This document shows positions 35,484 through 48,200 of a stretch of DNA of 64,000 nt, piece after piece (position 1 is the first letter of the stretch; every line of letters starts with the position of its first letter). Source of the DNA: Chimonanthus salicifolius (taxonomy: Eukaryota; Streptophyta; Magnoliopsida; Laurales; Calycanthaceae); assembly GCA_013350335.1 (NCBI GenBank), contig CM023538.1, forward strand, positions 60,129,080-60,193,079. The letters run 5' to 3'. The position numbers were made by a program, and so were the translations under genes. Below the pieces are notes generated by a model. The model worked only from the letters and a program-made list of their open reading frames with translations. It was not told the origin of the DNA and searched no databases.

Positions 35484-35870
35484 TACGAAGTGACAAAAGT
35501 TTCACATCGGTTGATTTGAGAAACCAACGACTACATAAAATACTTGAGGCACATGTCTCTCAATGGCTAGCTTTTGAAAGTGAGTTTAACCATGAGAATG
35601 TTATGTATTCAAAGTTTTCTAATATGATACCAAAGCAGGTTCTGCGTGCTACAGCAGGGCACAACTGAACTTATGTATGGTTTCCATGTGCAGTCGTAGG
35701 GCACGGTTGCACGCGAGGGCGGGTGCGGGTGTGAAGTGACAAAAGTCCCACATCAGTTAATTTGAGAAATCAAGAACTTCATATAACAATTGAGACACCC
35801 TTCTCTCAATGACTAACTTTTAAAAGTGTGTTCTACCTCAAAAATATTATCGACTCCTAATTTTCTAATA
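35484..35870 (+). mobile_element. TRIM retroelement with two 141-bp LTRs
   Basis: LTR 1 (35484-35624) and LTR 2 (35730-35870) are the same length and share GAAGTGACAAAAGT, CACATC, TCTCAATG and TTTTCTAATA. LTR 1 is followed at once by TGATACCAAAGC, close to the Met-tRNA primer site TGGTATCAGAGC. LTR 2 is preceded by the G-rich tract GGGCGGGTGCGGG. Flanks TAAGT and AAAGT are a likely 5-bp target duplication with one change. Interior is about 105 bp with no coding capacity, the definition of a TRIM. A matching LTR sits at the same place behind gene C. Confidence 0.8.
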
Positions 35871-37944
35871 AAAGTTAGTATTAATTTGTTTTCCTGCCTT
35901 ACTAATGCATTAGTAGTAATTGGGGAAGATGGGGGACCAAGATTTCAAAGTAACTTAATTGTCAGGGTTAGATTATGGCTATCATACATGGTTATGGATA
36001 TCAATTAATAAGACCTATAATTATTGAGATTTATTACTATCTTTGGAGTGCCTTGATTAGGTGGGAAAGTGTTAGATGGACAAGTTGATGATGACGACAA
36101 TGATTGCGTGCTTTTCTCGCAGTTGTAAATTTTGATTAAGAGGATTTTTTCGATCTTTATTTGGATTGAAAAATTTTAGCTGCAATTTAAAAATAGTGAC
36201 AATATGATTGAAAATATCGGCTGATATTTTTGAAAAATGCATATTATAGTATGAGTTTAGGTTAAAAAAAAAAATTTGGCCATTGTTTTAGATTTTAACC
36301 AAAATTTGCCACTGAGGTCTTGATTTATTGTAAATTTACCCTAGAAATACTAGTTAATGCAGTAAAATATGTAGCGGTTTCAACTTGATTTTAAGCTTAT
36401 GATTAATATCATTTTTCATCATTAATCAAAGTTATTATAGAAAAGAATGAAAAAATGACTAGGTTTGTGAATAATTTGTTTTAAATGAAGGTCTTCCTTC
36501 GTATCACAAATATAAAAACTCTAAAGTGCATGGGTAGGACTTATCTCTAAAAACCAGTTAATAAGGAGAGGGTGCCCATGCTAACATTCTCCCTCAGCGT
36601 CAAGACTGGAGACACTCGGCTCTCCCCTCCATGAAGGGCTGGAGATACGAATCCGACCCCATCCCTGTAGTAGTACCTTGTTCCGATACCACATCGTCAA
36701 TGGACTTTTGGGTCTTGAGGTTCATAAGCAACCTCTCATTTCAAGTCGATTTTCAAAGATGAGTTGTACTAATGTATTTTAACATGACATCAGAGCAGGA
36801 GTATATCAGTCTTTCTTCATATCTGTTCTACTCAACTGTTTTTTATATCAGTCTTTCTTCATATCGATTTTTCTATTTTCTAAATTTTTAAATATTTTAT
36901 AATTATTTAAGATACTCTAGGTTCTTCATGTTCATATAATTTTTTTTACTTTTTTTAAAATTTCACAATGATCCCATATCAGCCACAAGGACATTTTATG
37001 GCCAAAACGACTATAACGGCTAATACATTACAAGGTAATTTTTTTAACCCCCGTTAAAAACCATATGATTTCATAGAATTACAATTCTTAAAGATCAATT
37101 ACCTCAAAATGGAGGAGTCTAATCTGAAATTTCCACTATGGCAAAAAAAAAAAAAATATTCTGTAGGAGTGAACATTTGTTATACAGTGAATATGTTAAA
37201 TGGTCTTCCTGTCCATTAAATTTCAAAACCTTAAGTAAGAGAATTAGAAAAAAATTAGAAAATCTTGAGAAAAAATAGCAAAACAACTAAGTGTTAGGAA
37301 TAATATTTATAGATAATATTTAAATAACAAAACAGTAATATGTGAATGGTAGCATAATTGAACAATTTATGAGGAAAATCTAACCACTGTGGTGTTTTTT
37401 GTAGAACTCACAAAGGCTTAAAAAAGTAATAATAAAGAAACAAGTAAAGAATCTCAAACGAAATATCTACAGATAAAAAGGAAAAATCATATTCTTTGCT
37501 TGGATTTAAAGATTAGAATGAATTAAGTCCAAACTTGTGTCATATTTTTGGCTATCTAATTGCATGTATGACATTTTAACATCAGTCATTAAGTGTTAAG
37601 TCAGTTTATTCTGACCACTGAATTGATGCCATTGTATATATAATTTTAATTTGACACAACTCATACTGTTCATTATCAATTTTGTAATGATCTCCATTGC
37701 TTAAATATAGCTCTTTTGAATGACTTAAATCACATAATACAAAAATTAAAATTGCCCTTTTTGATTATTTTAGCATATTAAAAACATGATTTTTAGTTTG
37801 TATGGTTATTTAATCTATAAGTATTTATCATAATAACACTAGGCTAAGTTGAAAGAAAATTGCTATTAAGATGAAACTCTTTCATGGAGAGCAGTTTTCA
37901 GAGAAGTGAATGCTTGAGTGAGAATTTAGTTAGTGTATTAAACC
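35871..37944. other. Spacer between genes A and B
   Basis: 36290-36380 matches 50650-50720. 36530-36800 looks like another retroelement piece ending TTTTAACATGACATCAGAGC (LTR end plus primer-site-like motif). 37380-37940 matches 52016-52510 upstream of gene D. No gene was seen. Confidence 0.5.
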
Positions 37945-37952
37945 TATAAATA
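37945..37952 (+). promoter_or_regulatory. TATA box of ankyrin gene B
   Basis: TATAAATA lies 52 bp before the ATG. In gene D the same place reads TGTAAGTA. Confidence 0.45.
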
Positions 37953-37996
37953 CCTATAAGTTCTCTCTTCAAATCATAGGAGAGAGAGAGAGAGAT

Positions 37997-39805
37997 ATGG
38001 ACACAGAGATAGAGATAGAGATAGAGAGAGATGGGACTGTAAGGTCACTGTCTTCAATGCTAAGTGATTGTGTTGGTGAGGCTGGTAAAGAGACGCCTCT
38101 CCACATAGCAGCCCAGTTTGGGCGTGTGAAATTTGTGGAGGAGATCTTAAAAGAGAAACCAGAGTTTGCTGGGCAATTGAACACTCAAGGGCGAACTCCA
38201 CTGCATGTAGCTTCAGCAAAGGGGCACACACAAGTGGTAAAAGCACTGCTAGAAAAGGATACACAGGCATGTTTTGTTCGTGATCGAGATGGAGTGATTC
38301 CTCTTCACCTTGCTGCAATCAAAGGCAGAGTAGAGGCCATGAAAGAGTTGGTGAAATCAAAGAAAGCTATGATACTGATGGCGACAGATGGAGGAGAGCC
38401 TCTCTTGCACTTGTGCCTGAAACATGATCAATTTGAGGCTGTAAAGACGTTGATAAAGATAGCAGGTGATGATACAGAGTTCATGAGCTTGAAAGATGAT
38501 GATGATAATACAGTACTCCACCTCCTTGCAGCCATGGGACAGCCTGAGGCATGTTTCATCTACTTATTCAGTGCATTTTCAAACATTTTTCTCATAATGC
38601 ACAAAGCGTAAGATTACCAAAATGCCTTTTGATCTCCCCAGCTCGAAACTAGGCAAATCGGGCTTACCAGGGAGCCCATCTGCTATCCACTGCTACTAAA
38701 CCCCTGAAAACACATCGGAGATTCGTAATCTCCTTTGAAATATTGGGTCAGGTCCTTACACAAAATATTATCTAATCAAAGTGAGGAAAACCTCTCTTGA
38801 CGTTAATGATGGAAAATAATCCTTGCCACTCTCTTGCAAGTGAAACATTTTACTAGGAAAAATGGACATTACCCTTTCTGTGGGGTATGAACAAAAGAAT
38901 GTTTTTGAAATAATTAACAGTGTTGGCTCTTTCTTTTCTTATTTCAAAAATCTGAACAACCCGAAATTGTTGTGTAGATCATTAAACTCTTGTTCCCTGA
39001 TGGTGAAAATGATAAGGGATTGGATGTAAATGGAATGAATGCAAATGGTTCTACACCCTTCGACTTATTACGAGAGGTACCTCATATATGGAACCTTATA
39101 AAAATTGCAAAGGTCTTCAGAAGTGTTAAAGCCAAGCGAGCAAAAGACTTGCCTAGGAAGGCACATAATCAAGTTCTAAGCCGGAGCTTGAAGCCCTTGG
39201 TTGGTAAATCAGCCGAATGGACCGACAAAGATCGAGATTCGCTAATGGTGGTGGCCATACTAATAGCAACTAATAGCAACGGTAACCTTCCAAGCTATGA
39301 TTAACCCTCCGGGAGGTGTTTGGCAACAAACTGAATGTTTCCGTTTCATAGATGACCAAAGTCTTCAGTCGAAAAAAGTTGAATGTAGCGGTGATCGAGA
39401 CTTTATTCACATAGCAGGAAATTCAATTATGCTTGACTCGTTTCCTATAGTAGTATACGCAATTTCATAGTATCAAACACTATAGGCTTTATCCAGTCCT
39501 TGCTACTGATCATACTGCTGCAATTTGAATTCTCTATCAAACTGAGGCGGTATTTGATGGTTATCATTTGGATTTGTGTCATTTCAATGGGGATTTCTTA
39601 TTGGTGTGCCTTCTACACTCAAACGACTAAACCTGATCACATATTTGTTTATAACTTCGTGCCCTTCATTTTTGCCATAATCGCCGTCGCTGCTGGGTGG
39701 GCATTTTCAACAGTTCCGTTCGCCATTTGGGCATTGTCAACATTTCCATTACTCTGGAATAAAGTTCAAAACAAGATGACTATCAGCTCCAAGAGAAGAT
39801 CGTGA
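37997..39805 (+). pseudogene. Ankyrin gene B: PGG-type paralogue broken by frameshifts
   Basis: Exon 1 is 37997-38548, the GC-AG intron 38549-38977 (GAG|GCATGT ... TGTGTAG), and exon 2 starts 38978 (IIKLLFPDGEND). Five ankyrin repeats are readable (TPLHIAAQFGRVKFVEEIL and others). The N-terminus is odd: the usual MDxRxYEAA start is replaced by a repeat-coded MDTEIEIEIER and about nine residues before VGEAGKET are missing. In the PGG segment TAATAGCAAC is repeated in tandem (39261-39270, 39271-39280), shifting the frame to a stop at about 39304, right before PPGG. A second shift, one base short, lies near 39466 and a third near 39780, while the membrane segments (39500-39805) survive in another frame. 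Only a truncated ankyrin protein could be made. Confidence 0.85.
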
Positions 39806-41517
39806 TGACGAGTCGGTTCTGTGATTTAAACCACCTTGCAACTCAACTATAGCTCATGTCTCCACCGCTAATCTTATCATGCTAATTGCCATATTGCTCC
39901 TTTTTAAAGGCTATGTTGTTAATATGTGAAAATAAAAAAATGTGTCCTATGATTAGTTGGTTAAGTATTTTGTGCATGTATTTTTGTTTGAAGTTTGTGT
40001 ACTTGAGACTCGTGAGTTCAATTCGATTGGAATATATTGGACCTTTTAATACTAAGCATTCGTGACAAGCATGGATGTTTTTCTTCCACTATGTATTCAA
40101 GAATGTAAATATGTAAACATGAGGCAGTCCAACTCGGCAGTTTGTAACTTTGTTTGGGTTTTCTCAATTTTTGAATGGGATAAGATTCGGACTTGGGTAT
40201 TTAGTCGAATCACGGGTCTCAAATCAAAACCCAAAGACCTCTCTCAAGTCTCTTGATCTCTCTTAAGAAAGGAGAGAGGGTGTTAATTTCAACATGATAA
40301 TTCGATTGAGGAAATTAGCGTTCTTGAAAATTGGACGAACGAGGAATTAGGAGTCAAAGTCTAGAATTTTAATGCACTTAATCCAATTAAATAAAAGACA
40401 ATAAACTCAAAATACCCATGACTCTAATCCGGCTCAATTCTGACTAAAGTTCAAAGAACCTTCTAATGGATTAACTTTAATTGCGGAATTCAAATATTTA
40501 TTAGATAATGGAAGAATGCACATAAAATTCAATTCAACATGCAATTGATAATCCAATAATCTAACAAAAATGAATCCACACACAATATAAAACTAATTCA
40601 AAAGGAATTAAGAAAACTCACCAAATGTGATGTTGCACACGATTGGGTCCCAAGACCCCAACCCGTAAATACGAACAGTTTGCCGACAACAAAGATGGAA
40701 ACTTCCTTCTTCCTCTTCATCCACCTACGAAAAAGCGGGGATTTAGCCGTAGAAGCAACTTCTGTTTTTGTTACTTTCTTTTATTGTTTTTATTTTCGTT
40801 TTTATTTATTTTCTATTTTTAGTTTTAGGAATTCTCTATAAAAACCCCCTTTGGGTATTGTAATCGGACACAAGATTTGATAATGGATTAAATTCGAGTT
40901 TGAGTTCTACCCTGTTTATCTTCTTCTTCCCCGGTGGAGGTCGCCGGCGTTCGTCAGCAACCCTGGAGTTTTGATCTCCTCCCCAGCCTGCAAGCAAGAG
41001 GCTCAGCCTTTTCCCAAGCTAGAAGATGTCGGGACCGTTGCTGCCCGTTGTGCCGCTCAGGTTTGGTTTCCAGACGACCCAACACGGGTCCTCCATCATC
41101 CCTTCCGCCGCTGCTTCTCAGCCATACCTTCCTTCCCTTCACATTCTTCTCCAATCACCCAGATCTGTTGGACTTCCTCTACGATCAGCCACCATCTACA
41201 GTCGCCTCTCCATTACCAAGCTGACCATCAAAATCCTTACATCCACCAGATCCATGTTCCATCGATCCCTCCACTTAACTTTACATTAATTCCCTATTCC
41301 CAAGCCCCATTACCACCAACCCTTATTAACGCCCATCAACGAATGTAACCATCTTTTCCACCGTCCCAATATGGTCTTTAATATTTCCCATTCTCCATTA
41401 ATTAAACCCGTCCATTTATCCCATTTAGTTTCATTTTAATTCCATTCTTTATATTGAACCCATTAATCACATCCATTATTCCTATTGAACCCATTAATCA
41501 CATCCATTATTCCTGGC
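39806..41517. other. Spacer after gene B, with a possible LTR-leader fragment
   Basis: The first 200 bp resemble the 3' flank of D (55395-55620: TGTGTACTTGAGACT, TTTGATTGGAATGTA). 40780-41350 starts T-rich, has CTCTATAAAAACCCCC near 40837, then a CT/CCG-rich stretch. It looks like a retroelement LTR promoter and leader, but no partner LTR was found. Confidence 0.35.
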
Positions 41518-42060
41518 TAAAATTTTGACCAATTTCTATTTACTAAAATGACTCTCATTTTCAATACTACTATTCAATTCAAGATCTTACACAGGATGGA
41601 TAGAAAATTAAATGAAGCTGGAATTTTAAACCAAGTATGTAAATGGATTATTTTGTTTTGTATACTCTACAAACCTCATAATTATGATATTTGTCTATTA
41701 AAAGTCACTAATAAAACTTATATTAGTCTATTAAATAAATCAATATCACTATTTCGTAAAATGGAAATAATATATTAAATTTAAGTTAAAAATCCAATTA
41801 ACTTATCATTTTTAAAATCTTTCACATCTAAAGGGTGGCATACCTGCCCATCTTACACGGTATTTAAAGGGAAAGGTTTGGTGTACGAGACTTTTTCATT
41901 TTTAAGTAATATTTTAAAATATTAAAAAGATAAGGTATATTACATAATTTTGGAATATAAACCCCGCCAACTTAACTAAGCTTCTATCAATATTATTTCT
42001 AATGAAAATAAAAGACCACAATTTTTTTAACCATTTGATCGAAAAGTAGAAATGTAATTG
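41518..42060. repeat. Segment duplicated at 56469-57005
   Basis: About 540 bp are shared with 56469-57005 at high identity: TTGACCAATTTCTAT, ATTCAATTCAAGATCTTAC, AAAGGGAAAGGTTTGGTG and ACCATTTGATCGAAAAGTAG occur in the same order. Not coding. It marks the older block upstream of genes C and E. Confidence 0.85.
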
Positions 42061-45000
42061 CCAAAGTAAATGTTTTTCTTACTTATTTATATCCTTAAAT
42101 CAAATAGCTAAAAACTTCAAATTTCTTTTGTTTTTGGTATTGAAGGAATTATACGGTTATTAATTCATTTGACATGGTTGATCGATACTAGATAGTATTG
42201 GATGGTGATGATGATACATACAGTTGGTTCTATTACATGTGACGTGTAACCTGGAAGAAATTACGTACTACCTCTAGCAGTCCTGCCATGCATGGGTATA
42301 GGCGGCGTAAGCGTCTGCCTAAGGGGTCCCGTCATAAAGAGCCCTATACATATAAATTTCTTAATATATCATTCAGAAAGGACTTCTGAAATCTCACTTC
42401 ACCTAAAGCTCTAAGATTTTAGAGGATCTCAGAGCTGACCCTGACCGTTGTTAGTGCTATGAACTCACGTACAATCAATCTCAAATCAAAGAAATCAAAG
42501 AAAACATACACAAGAAATAAGAGAAGAAAGAAAAAAAAAAAAAACGTGGTTGGATAATATTGTTTATGTTTACGGAGTCCCTTTCTCTTACACGGAGCTG
42601 CTTCAGTGTTTTTTCAGTACAAGTTGGCTTAAATTGCAAGATTGGGCCCACTAGATTTGGGCCTGCAAACTGTCCAGTCCCCGAAGAGCTTTTTGAGAAA
42701 AAAAAAAAAAACTAGCAACTTAGCCTTATTTTCTTCAAAGTCTTCTCATGGAATTTCATTGTACGTAAATGTTGTTGTCATTTTAATTTAACTCGTAAGT
42801 GTTTGAACCAATTAATAGTATAGTGTATGAGTGTGAGGTTGTACCAAAGGGAAATAAACAAAATATATGTACAAAATAAAAAATAACACTATTAAAATAA
42901 TGTGACTTGATAAAATAATTTTCTAAAACATGGAGCTATAATTTTAATTTAGCACAAAAATTAATTAATTATCTAGCTTTAGTAGTTAACATAAATTTTG
43001 ATTAAAATGGTGGAGCAAATTTAAATGACCTCAATCTAATTTAAAATGTAAATTTAAAAAACAAATAAAATATTTCTAACCTAGTTAAATCATTTTGAGG
43101 ATTTTAAAGAAAGAATAAAATAAAATAATAATAATAATTATTTACATATTTTACAAAGGAATTAAGACACGTATCGAAGGCGGCATGTTATCCTATTTAA
43201 AAATAAAATCATGGCGTAGATTATGAAATATTCTGGAATTATAAAATATAATTCAAGTTCATCATTTATTAAAATTCTAATTAGAATAATTACGTCGTCC
43301 ATTAAATCGGAATTTTTCAATTCAAGCCTTAGGCTTGAGCGAGATTTAAACTTGCATTTTCCAGATTTAAAATAAACCGTTCTTGAAAAGAACCTTAGAC
43401 TGGAAAATTGGTTAAGTCCCACTGATCCTAACAGGGGTTTCAATTTTCCTTGAAAAATTCTAAAATTAATTTGTTTCATAAAGTTCATAAAAAGAATTAA
43501 AATAAAACTAAAAACCATCACTATAAAATATTTCATAATTGGGAATAACATAAATCTAAATAAACCACCATGAATTTCATTTAAAAATTAGAAATTAAAT
43601 ATTTTTTTCTCAAGAAATTAAAATAAAATAAAATTTTACAAGAAATTAAATATTTTTTTCTCTGTCTTTAGTCATCCAACTTCAGTCCCTTCAATGCCTT
43701 GCCCGGTTCAACCTTCAATGGACCAAAAACCATCAATTTATAAGAGTGAGAAGAGATGAGATAAGGGACCTTTCAAATTCAACCAAGATAAGAGACTTAT
43801 TTAAATTCAGCCGATTTTATCCCTTTTTGTCTCTTGTGTTATCGGCTAACTCCTTATCTCTTTTATCTCTGTTCCTCCTTATGCTTCTCTTTTATCTTTC
43901 TTTCTTATCTCTCCTTCGATTCAAACATTTTTTTATCCTTATCCTCTCTATCTTCTTTTAGCTTAGTTTCAAAAACTGTATAGTAAGCTGGATTGCTCAG
44001 CCTTCCTCTCTCTTATCTCTTTCGGTCATCTCGATCGGTAAAACCAATTTCTTCTACCTTATCTCTTCTTCAAACGAAATTCACTGGTCTCACTTGGTCT
44101 TTTGGACTTGGATCCCATACTTAGACTTTTATCTGGCCCGGAATACTAGTGGACTTTGACATATAGGCTTCAGACTCGACAATGGGTCCATTTGTGTGTT
44201 TATAAATTTCTACCACCTTTACAATTTAACACAGTCTAAAAAATATTATTATAATTCAAACTCTCATATTTGGATCTGAATGATAATAATTTACAATAAT
44301 TCCAAATCAAATTAGGTGGTAAAAATTATAAACTTTCCAAAAATAGGATTATGGCCCACTTTTCTGCATTTTAATTCCTTTTTCTTGTATTCTCACAAAT
44401 ATACTGCAAAACTTGAAAACTTCATTAAACGCATCTAATATTCACAAATCAAAGGCTAATTAATCCAAAATTAAAGGGTAAAATGGTAATTTTCAGTGCT
44501 CAACAAACGTATACCAAACTTGTGAAGACTTATTTTCCTTTGAGCATGACTGACATGTGAAACACATGAATGGGCCCTACTTTGGATTTGAGCCACACCT
44601 ACCGGCACAATGCAGACGATTTGAAGATTTTAAGTTTTGTTGACATGCATTGCAGTCTCCTATTCATTGATAAAGTTGTGTGAAAATAACATGATAACTC
44701 GCTTGTGAATTAAGGAGAGATAATTTGATTGACTTATTTAAATAGAATCTAACAAATTGAGATGCAATTTCAAGTTAACTTGAGCTGAATTGGGTACGTA
44801 TTGTTATTTGGATTTTCTTGATCCTGGTAATTCTAGTAAATTCGTTTGCATTAATTGTGTCTTTTTCCTTTCTCTAATTTGAAGGGGTAGAAATTCCAAC
44901 AAGCCAGGAAATTTTCAAATCCTTCACCGAATAGGGAGACACCTTTCCCATCACGGAGAGCAACTTTTGATTTTTTCACCTTTTCCTCCTCTATTTTTTT

Positions 45001-45130
45001 TTCTACGAAACATCCTCGACATTTCCCTTTTTGGGAAGGACGCCCAACATTACCTACCCACGGCAAACTGGCATACGATGATACGAACGTCTATTGCATG
45101 AATTTCTACGAAAGGGAGAACCATTAAATT
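42061..45130. other. Spacer upstream of gene C
   Basis: Mostly AT-rich, with no gene seen. 44920-45207 matches 32200-32507 upstream of gene A. Most of the stretch between 42.1 and 44.9 kb has no counterpart upstream of E, so it is probably a later insertion or retained unique DNA. Confidence 0.45.
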
Positions 45131-45138
45131 TATACATT
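45131..45138 (+). promoter_or_regulatory. TATA-like position of ankyrin gene C
   Basis: TATACATT in the place of TATAAATT of gene A, 70 bp before the ATG. The flanks are conserved; the core has one change. Confidence 0.35.
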
Positions 45139-45207
45139 GGTTTGAGAAGACACTGAAGAAAGAAGAAGAGCATACAGAACTGGGAGGGGGCAGAGAAAGA
45201 GAGAGAG

Positions 45208-48200
45208 ATGGACGGGAGGCTCTACGAGGCTGCACTGACGGGGAATGTAGAGTGGTTGAAGAAATTGATGGAAGATGATGAGGGGATTTTAGATAGAGTG
45301 ATTGCGGGAGGAATTGTGGAAGAAACTCCTCTCCACTTAGCAGCTCAGTTTGGGCACGTCGATTTTGTGAAAGAAATTTTGAAAGAGAAACCGGAATTTG
45401 CCGGGGTATTAAACTGGCAAGGACTGACTCCGGTACATTTGGCGTCCGAGAAAGGGCATGTAGAAGTAGTGAGGGCAGTATTAGAAGTGAATTCTGATGT
45501 TTGTTATGTTCGTGATGGAGAAGGAAGGACTCCTCTCCATATTGCAGCAATGAAAGGGCGAGTACAAGTGTTGGAGGAGTTGGTTCAGGCGAAGACGAAT
45601 GCTGCATGGATGTTGACCAAACAAAGAGACCCTCTCTTGCACTTGTGCGCAAAACACAACCAGTTTGAGGCTTTGAAGAAGTTAGTAGAGTTGGTGACTG
45701 ATAATGGGTTCGTTGGCTTGAAAGACCATGAAGACAACAGCATTCTCCACCTCCTCATGGCGAAGGGGGAAACTGAGGCAAGTTTTTTATTTTATTTTAT
45801 TTTATTTATGTATTTTTTTTTCTGAGCGATGACAATGGATTATATTAAGGTTCCTAGTAGATACCGATTTTCAGTTTTTCGCTAGAAATTATGATTCCGC
45901 CCCTTCCTCTCGGAATCGACCGATCGATTTTACAGCGCATTTTCGCTTGAAAATGAACAGAAGATTACCTGCATAAATCGATCAATCGAAATATATATAT
46001 GCAATTAATTCTCTTTGCAAACACCAGCAGAAGAAATTGATCGATTGCTGCATCAATCGATCGATTGATTCTGCATCAATCGAGCGATTGATTCTGCATC
46101 AATCGAGCGATTGATTCTTTTAATGATAATTTATGCTACAGTAAAAATTCCTCTAAACCTTTAAAGTTATTTTTTAAGCACTGTGTATTTTTAAAATTTC
46201 TTAAATTGAATATTCAGACTAATTACGATAACCTGATAAAAATACTTTAAGACTTCAAGGTCTTTTGACACTCCCAAATGCTTAAAACAGAGTGTTTCAC
46301 AAATAAGGGTATCATTTGGCTGTGCCAAAAACACATTTAGGAGTGTCAAAAGACCTTAAAGTGTTAAATTATTTTTATCAGGTTATCGTAATTAGTCCGG
46401 ATATTCAGTTTGAGAAATTTTAAAAATATATAGTGCTTAAAAAATAATGTTAAAGTTTTAAAGGAAAGATAAAACTTTAACGTTATTCAATCGAGCGATT
46501 GATTTTGCATCAATCGAGCGATTGATTCTTTTAATGATAATTTATGCTACAGTAAAAATTCCTCTAAAACTTTAAAGTTATTTTTTAAGCACTGTTTATT
46601 TTTAAAATTTCTTAAATTGAATATTCAGGCTAATTACGATAACCTGATAAAAATATTTTAAGACTTCAAGGTCTTTTGACACTCCCAAATGCTTAAAATA
46701 GAGTATTTCACAAATAAGGGTATCATTTGGCTGTGCCGAAAACACATTTAGGAGTGTCAAAAGACCTTAAAGTGTTAAATTATTTTTATCAGGTTATCGT
46801 AATTAGTCTGGATATTCAGTTTGAGAAATTTTAAAAATATATATTGCTTAAAAAATAATGTCACTGTGTATTTTTTAAATTTCTCAAATTGAATATCCGG
46901 ACTAATTACGATAACCTGATAAAAATACTTTAAGATTTCAAGGTCTTTTGACACTCCCAAATGCTTAAAATATAGTGTTTTACAAATAGGGGTATCCCTC
47001 GGCTGTGCCGAAAACACATTTAGGAGTATCAAAAGACCTTGAAATCTTAAAGTATTTTTATAAGGTTATCGTAATTAGTCCGGATATTCAGTTTGAGAAA
47101 TTTTAAAAATACACAGTGCTTAAAAAATAACGTTAAAATTTTAAAGGAAAGATAAAACTTTAACGTTATTTTTTAAGTATGGTGTATTTTCAAAATTTCT
47201 CAAATTGAATATCCGGACTAATTACGATAACCTGATAAAAATTATTTAAGACTTTAAGGTCTTTTGACACTCCCAAATGCTTAAAACAGAGTGTTTTACA
47301 AATAAGGGTATTCCTCGGCTTTGCCGAAAACACATTTAGGAGTGTCAAAAGACTTTAAAATCTTAAAGTATTTTTATCATGTTATCGTAATTAGTCCGGA
47401 TATTCAGTTTGAGAAATTTTAAGAATACACAGTGCTTAAAAAATAACGTTAAAGTTTTAAAGGAAAGATAAAACTTTAACGTTATTTTTTAAGCACTGTG
47501 TATTTTTAAAATTTCTTAAATTGAATATCCGGACTAATTACGATAACATGATAAAAATACTTTAAGACTTTAAGGTCTTTTGATACTCCTAAATGTGTTT
47601 TCGGCACAGCCGAGGGATACTCTTATTTGTAAAGATAAAACTTTAACATTATTTTTTAAGCACTATGTATTTTTTAAATTTCTCAAATTAAATATCCGGA
47701 CTAATTACGATAACCTGATAAAAATACTTTAAGACTTTAAGGTCTTTTGATACTCCCAAATGCTTAAAACATAGTGTTTTACAAATAAGGGTATCCCTCG
47801 GCTTGCCGAAAACACATTTAGGAGTGTCAAAACATGATTCTACGCAGAAGGGATCGATCGATCGAACGAAATGAAAATGCGGTGCAGAATCGATCGGTCG
47901 ATTCTGCGCAGAAGGGACAGAATCGTAATTTCTAGTGAAAAACCGAAAATCGGTGTCTGGTGGCAGAAACTTGCGGTGTCTAAATGCCTAAGAGAGTTAG
48001 GCAAAAAAGAAACAAAGAAAACGAGAGAGAACAATAAAGAAAAACACAACAACAAAAAGTAAAAAGACAGAAGTTTTATCATAAATAAATAACATTGTTA
48101 TAAGGTTAGGATGGTTAACTAGAGGAGAAATTTTACAAAAAAGTTTTATATACAATTGACCAATCTCCATTATTGACACTACCCAATTGGATCCCATTAA

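Larger units (their letters stand above)
45861..47957. mobile_element. Foldback (long terminal inverted repeat) transposon inside the intron of gene C
   Basis: The left end (45861-45950) reads ATACCGATTTTCAGTTTTTC, then CTAGAAATTATGATTC and CGACCGATCGATT. The right end (47871-47957) is the reverse complement of this with few changes (ACACCGATTTTCGGTTTTTC, CTAGAAATTACGATTC, CGACCGATCGATT). The inverted ends are therefore about 90 bp, and they contain ATCGAT-rich palindromes. No transposase is encoded. The interior is the nested palindrome array described separately. The same intron of gene A lacks it. The target duplication could not be fixed because the outer edges are imperfect. Confidence 0.8.

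Noticed and set aside
36530..36800. Third TRIM between A and B
   Set aside because: A primer-site-like motif follows TTTTAACA, but no second LTR was found, so no element could be bounded.
40934..41348. Pro/Ser-rich frames as a coding gene
   Set aside because: Three overlapping frames are open in CT/CCG-rich DNA following a TATA-like box. More like a retroelement leader; no domain.
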